Shown: piece by piece, positions 61,389 to 64,000 of the stretch | Numbering within the stretch: the stretch's first letter is position 1 | Layout: the number at the start of each line of letters is the position of its first letter | From: an uncultured Schlesneria sp. | GTDB lineage: Bacteria > Planctomycetota > Planctomycetia > Planctomycetales > Planctomycetaceae | Length of the DNA stretch: 64,000 nucleotides | Direction: 5' to 3' | Assembly (NCBI GenBank): GCA_903834925.1 | Contig: CAILLA010000304.1 | Span: 37,538 to 101,537, forward strand | Position numbers and translations under genes: made by a program | Notes under the pieces: model-generated | What the model was told of the DNA's origin: nothing | Seen by the model: the letters and a program-made list of their open reading frames with translations, nothing else | Databases searched by the model: none

Positions 61389-63512
61389 ATGCGATTCACA
61401 GGTTGTTTACCGTTCAGGAGGACTGTTGGAAAGCACTTGTTCCCAGCCCTTCTGTTGTTGATTGGTTTCGCAATGAGTGGAACCGTCGGCAGGGGACAAG
61501 AGACCGTGCCGAATCGAAGTCCGCTTCCGACGCCATCTGATCGTGATCCGCGCCAGGACGGTGATGCTGCAATCATCCCGTTGCCATTCTATGCCGACCA
61601 CTTGCAGTTGAATCAAACGGGAAAGCAGGTACTCGTATGGAAAATCGAAGGAAAGCAATCGAAGATTTGTTGTTTCGACGTCGAGACATTGAAGCTGACC
61701 GGTCAACTCGAATTTCCTGACGCGGTTGAGTATTCAATGAGCGTTGATCGCTATTTTCTGCTCATTCACTGGCGGAACATGATCGAAGATCCGACGGTTA
61801 AGGTCACGGTCGTGGATGAACAGCTCAGGATTCTTGGTGTTCGGGGCTTTAAAGAATGGGTGAACTATCCGCCGATTCTCGACGGTTGCATTAAACTCGA
61901 CACCACACTCTATTCGCTTCCAACACTGGAAAAGCGCCCTGAAACTGTTCCAAGACTCCGAGGCCGATACCGGTGTGATTCTGGGCCGATTGTGAACGGG
62001 TTCCTTGTTGACGAATCGAGCCAAAAGCCGCTCTGGTTCCTGGGTGCTCACGAATTGGCGGACCGTCCTCAAACAAGCTTCGAACCAATGACGATCCCGC
62101 ATTCGAAATATCCCAAAGCAGGTCAAATGGTGAAACTCGTATCCTCTGATCCAACCGAAACTCGGTTGTGGGAATGGTCATTGACCAAACCAGAAATGTC
62201 GTTCGATGAATGGTCGAAGGGAATTGACGCCGGATTGAGGTTTGCGATCAGCTCAAAATCCGCAAAACAGGCCTGGATGAACGGCTGGGCGCGTCTTCAA
62301 GCGGAATACCAGGGAACCATTCTGGGGAGAATTCGATTCGAATTGCCCGATAATCTGACCGTTCTTCGTCCAGAAGCCCATATGTCGGCAAATCGAGATC
62401 GCGTCGCGGTGATTCTCGGAAAGAACCTCGTGATCTTTCGAGTGATTCCGGAACGGGCAAACGATTGGGACAAGCAGGCGACACTCGACTTTGCCAATGC
62501 CCCGATCCATATCCCGTCTGATACCGTCACACAATGGTTGCTGAAACTGAATGACGGAAGGGAGATCAATGATGTCATCTGTTCGCACAACTGGTTGAGG
62601 TGGAACTCGAATTCTCATCAATTAACGATTGATTCGCCGGCATACGTCAAAGATTACGGTTTCAAACGGGTCGTCGAAACGATCTTTCGATCGACTTTGG
62701 TAAAGGAAGAAACGACGTTGGAAGAGGCGATCGCAAAAATCAACTCCGCCGCTGACAATTCGATTGCGGTTGCGATCACTTCGTTAAGCGGCCAGGTTCC
62801 GAAGGGTTTCTTACAACTCGTTCCGATTCAGTTTGATGTTCGAATGAACAATGCCCCTGGATTCCGCCTTCACGGTGGCGTTTTTGCAGAAATTGATTTG
62901 AAGTATCTTGAGGCCGAATTCGCCAACGCCCAAAGCCAACGCCCTGCGAAGGCACTGTATCCTTCGCTCGATACGCTGCCAGATTTGACAATCGTCCAGT
63001 CACCCGAGCCACCGAAGGAAACCGCAAAGCCCCCTTTGAAGACCAAATCGGTCCCGCTTTTTAACTTACCACTCTTAGCGTGGTATCTCGGAAACGTGCT
63101 GGCCATCATCCTGTTTGGAACATTGTCTCTTTATATGTCGTCATGGATCTTGAATCTCATTTCGCATAAGGAAGATCGAATTCCTTTTCGTTCGACTGAC
63201 GCAACACTTGTCGTTGTATCGACGCTGGGGATGCTGCTCACGAGCATGTCCTGCGCTCATGGCGCAACGTATGATCTGTTCCTTGTGCATCACAATTTTG
63301 GTTTTTGGACATTGTTATGCCTGTTCGGGCTGCTACTTTTTGCTGACTTCGTTGTGGTCATTGGCATCTTTACGCTGCTTCTGTCGGTGCGAGTCGAACA
63401 AGCGACCATACTTTCAATGTTGTGGATGTTTTTCCTGCTCCTATTCTCCGTCCTGGTTCTGACCCCCGTTGTGGTAATCCTCTGGCTGCTCATTCCCGAT
63501 TGGTTTCGGTAG
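61389..63512 (+). CDS. Large envelope protein of unknown function, propeller-like, with four C-terminal helices
   Basis: The family is not recognised. 707 residues: a signal peptide (LLLLIGFAMSGTVG region), a long beta-rich region that could be a propeller (repeated V-W-K, Y-R and strand-turn patterns between about residues 60 and 420), and at least four membrane helices in the last 150 residues (LAWYLGNVLAIILFGTLSLYMSSWILNLI; ATLVVVSTLGMLLTSM; FGFWTLLCLFGLLLFADFVVVIGIFTLLL; ATILSMLWMFFLLLFSVLVLTPVVVILWLLI). It is paired with the gene at 59773. A membrane-anchored envelope complex is the most I can say. Confidence 0.75.
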   Translation: MRFTGCLPFRRTVGKHLFPALLLLIGFAMSGTVGRGQETVPNRSPLPTPSDRDPRQDGDAAIIPLPFYADHLQLNQTGKQVLVWKIEGKQSKICCFDVETLKLTGQLEFPDAVEYSMSVDRYFLLIHWRNMIEDPTVKVTVVDEQLRILGVRGFKEWVNYPPILDGCIKLDTTLYSLPTLEKRPETVPRLRGRYRCDSGPIVNGFLVDESSQKPLWFLGAHELADRPQTSFEPMTIPHSKYPKAGQMVKLVSSDPTETRLWEWSLTKPEMSFDEWSKGIDAGLRFAISSKSAKQAWMNGWARLQAEYQGTILGRIRFELPDNLTVLRPEAHMSANRDRVAVILGKNLVIFRVIPERANDWDKQATLDFANAPIHIPSDTVTQWLLKLNDGREINDVICSHNWLRWNSNSHQLTIDSPAYVKDYGFKRVVETIFRSTLVKEETTLEEAIAKINSAADNSIAVAITSLSGQVPKGFLQLVPIQFDVRMNNAPGFRLHGGVFAEIDLKYLEAEFANAQSQRPAKALYPSLDTLPDLTIVQSPEPPKETAKPPLKTKSVPLFNLPLLAWYLGNVLAIILFGTLSLYMSSWILNLISHKEDRIPFRSTDATLVVVSTLGMLLTSMSCAHGATYDLFLVHHNFGFWTLLCLFGLLLFADFVVVIGIFTLLLSVRVEQATILSMLWMFFLLLFSVLVLTPVVVILWLLIPDWFR

Positions 63513-63584
63513 TAACGAACTGTTTCGTCCAGTGTGCGAGTCACTTTAAAAGATTTGGGTTATCTGGGCGTGAAGGTCAAAGTC

Positions 63585-63872
63585 ATGTCAAGTCGTTATC
63601 GCGTTTGTTTTCTGCTGATCGCGTTCGTGGCTGGTCTGAGTCTGCCGTCCACGACACAAGCGCAGACTAAGTGGACTGAGTCTGAAGCGGCAATTTACTC
63701 ACGATTGCAGTTTCTTGGTGATGCCGTGATGCGTCGACAGGCAGAGAGGGTTTCGAAGGGACAACATAGCGTTGCGAACCAGACGGCAAATCAATTGTCC
63801 TGGCGAGTTCACTTACTGCCGTACTTGGGTGAACCTGAACTTTACGAAGAGTTTCATCTCACTGCACTTTAG
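63585..63872 (+). pseudogene. DUF1559-like N-terminal fragment, cut off after the conserved box
   Basis: From ATG 63585: signal peptide (YRVCFLLIAFVAGLSLPSTTQAQ), then the family-typical LSWRVHLLPYLGEPELYEEFHL. In family members the next residues are usually D-E-P-W-D-S; here the frame ends three residues later (TAL and a stop at 63870-63872). The gene is thus cut just after the conserved box. The sequence after 63860 differs and leads to a start codon at 63965, as expected if a mobile element inserted there. Confidence 0.6.
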
Positions 63873-63964
63873 GGGAACGCGCGACTCGGAAATGATGTTT
63901 TAGAAACCCTGGCTCTCTGCGATGTTGTGAGTGTGAACAAAACACGTCACCGAGGGAGCCAAGG

Positions 63965-64000
63965 ATGGCGAAGCGTAAAGGGTCATCGAAACGACCGCAA
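63965..64000 (+). CDS. 5' end of an unknown gene (cut by window edge), possibly a transposase
   Basis: GGGAG lies 10 bases before ATG 63965; the visible product is MAKRKGSSKRPQ, basic and lysine-rich. Its position immediately after the truncated DUF1559-like gene suggests the first gene of an inserted element, but no terminal repeat could be verified. Confidence 0.3.
   Translation, partial: MAKRKGSSKRPQ

Noticed and set aside
1..64000. CRISPR arrays, tRNA or rRNA genes, prophage or integrase genes
   Set aside because: None seen on either strand; no regularly spaced repeats, no cloverleaf, no integrase signature. A computed scan (tRNAscan, CRISPRfinder) would be decisive.

Overview
The window looks like a chromosomal segment of a Planctomycetota bacterium, probably Planctomycetaceae or Schlesneria/Gimesia-like. 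The evidence is taxon-typical: several DUF1559 proteins with prepilin-type N-termini, an ECF sigma factor coupled to a large Ser/Thr kinase, PEP-CTERM proteins, a secreted sulfatase, a cytochrome c/sugar-dehydrogenase fusion, and long intergenic inverted repeats. No rRNA, tRNA or CRISPR array was seen. This assignment rests on family knowledge only.

Layout. 1-4.9 kb: universal stress protein (cut by the left edge), a CtpE-like P-type ATPase and a cardiolipin synthase. 5.2-8.4 kb: ECF sigma factor plus Ser/Thr kinase-TPR protein. 8.4-14 kb: DUF1559 protein, TIGR03118 PEP-CTERM protein, methyltransferase, and (minus) a heme/sugar-dehydrogenase protein. 14.3-17.1 kb: a second P-type ATPase behind a structured RNA element. 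17.9-22.5 kb: an envelope cluster (LolA-like protein, ten-cysteine exported protein, C39 peptidase-pseudopilin fusion, DUF1573 lipoprotein). 22.7-26.3 kb: small DUF3309 protein, frameshifted ice-binding-like gene, PQQ beta-propeller. 26.3-33.6 kb: a decayed copy of the metY start, three perfect palindromes, a convergent AbiEi/AbiEii pair, intact metY with a CoA-binding protein, and a two-gene restriction-modification system. 33.8-44.9 kb: mostly metabolic genes (DUF2461, PhyH dioxygenase, serine acetyltransferase, acyl-CoA ligase, sulfatase, cyanophycinase-like protein, threonine synthase). 45-58.6 kb: a stress and signalling region (hybrid histidine kinase, copper-storage-like protein, DUF4142, di-heme cytochrome, hydrolase, response regulator, SpoIIAA-like protein, PRC-barrel protein, SbmA-like ABC transporter, small membrane proteins and a cupin). 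58.8-64 kb: a decayed PEP-CTERM gene, two large unknown envelope proteins and a DUF1559-like gene broken by what may be a mobile element.

The most striking feature is a family of nine related intergenic elements of about 110 nt (14.3, 22.7, 24.6, 45.1, 49.4, 49.7, 53.2, 54.3 and 57.5 kb). Each has a conserved CGGAA segment, a variable but base-paired hairpin, a conserved GTAAGCCGAC or GTAAACCGAC segment, and a strong intrinsic terminator. All lie in the 5' leader of a gene, mostly stress or envelope genes. The conserved UCGG can pair with the CCGA that forms the terminator's 5' arm, so an antiterminated and a terminated fold exclude each other. Four copies share a promoter of the form TTGCNT-N16-TANNAT. 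I could not match the element to a riboswitch class I know. It is the best candidate for an undescribed regulatory system here.

Two other unusual features stand out. One is the AbiE module, with three palindromes that share a 12-bp core but have different, individually perfect arms; the module lies between a dead metY 5' fragment and the live metY. The other is the fusion of a C39-type peptidase to a prepilin-like DUF1559 protein beside a cysteine-rich exported protein.
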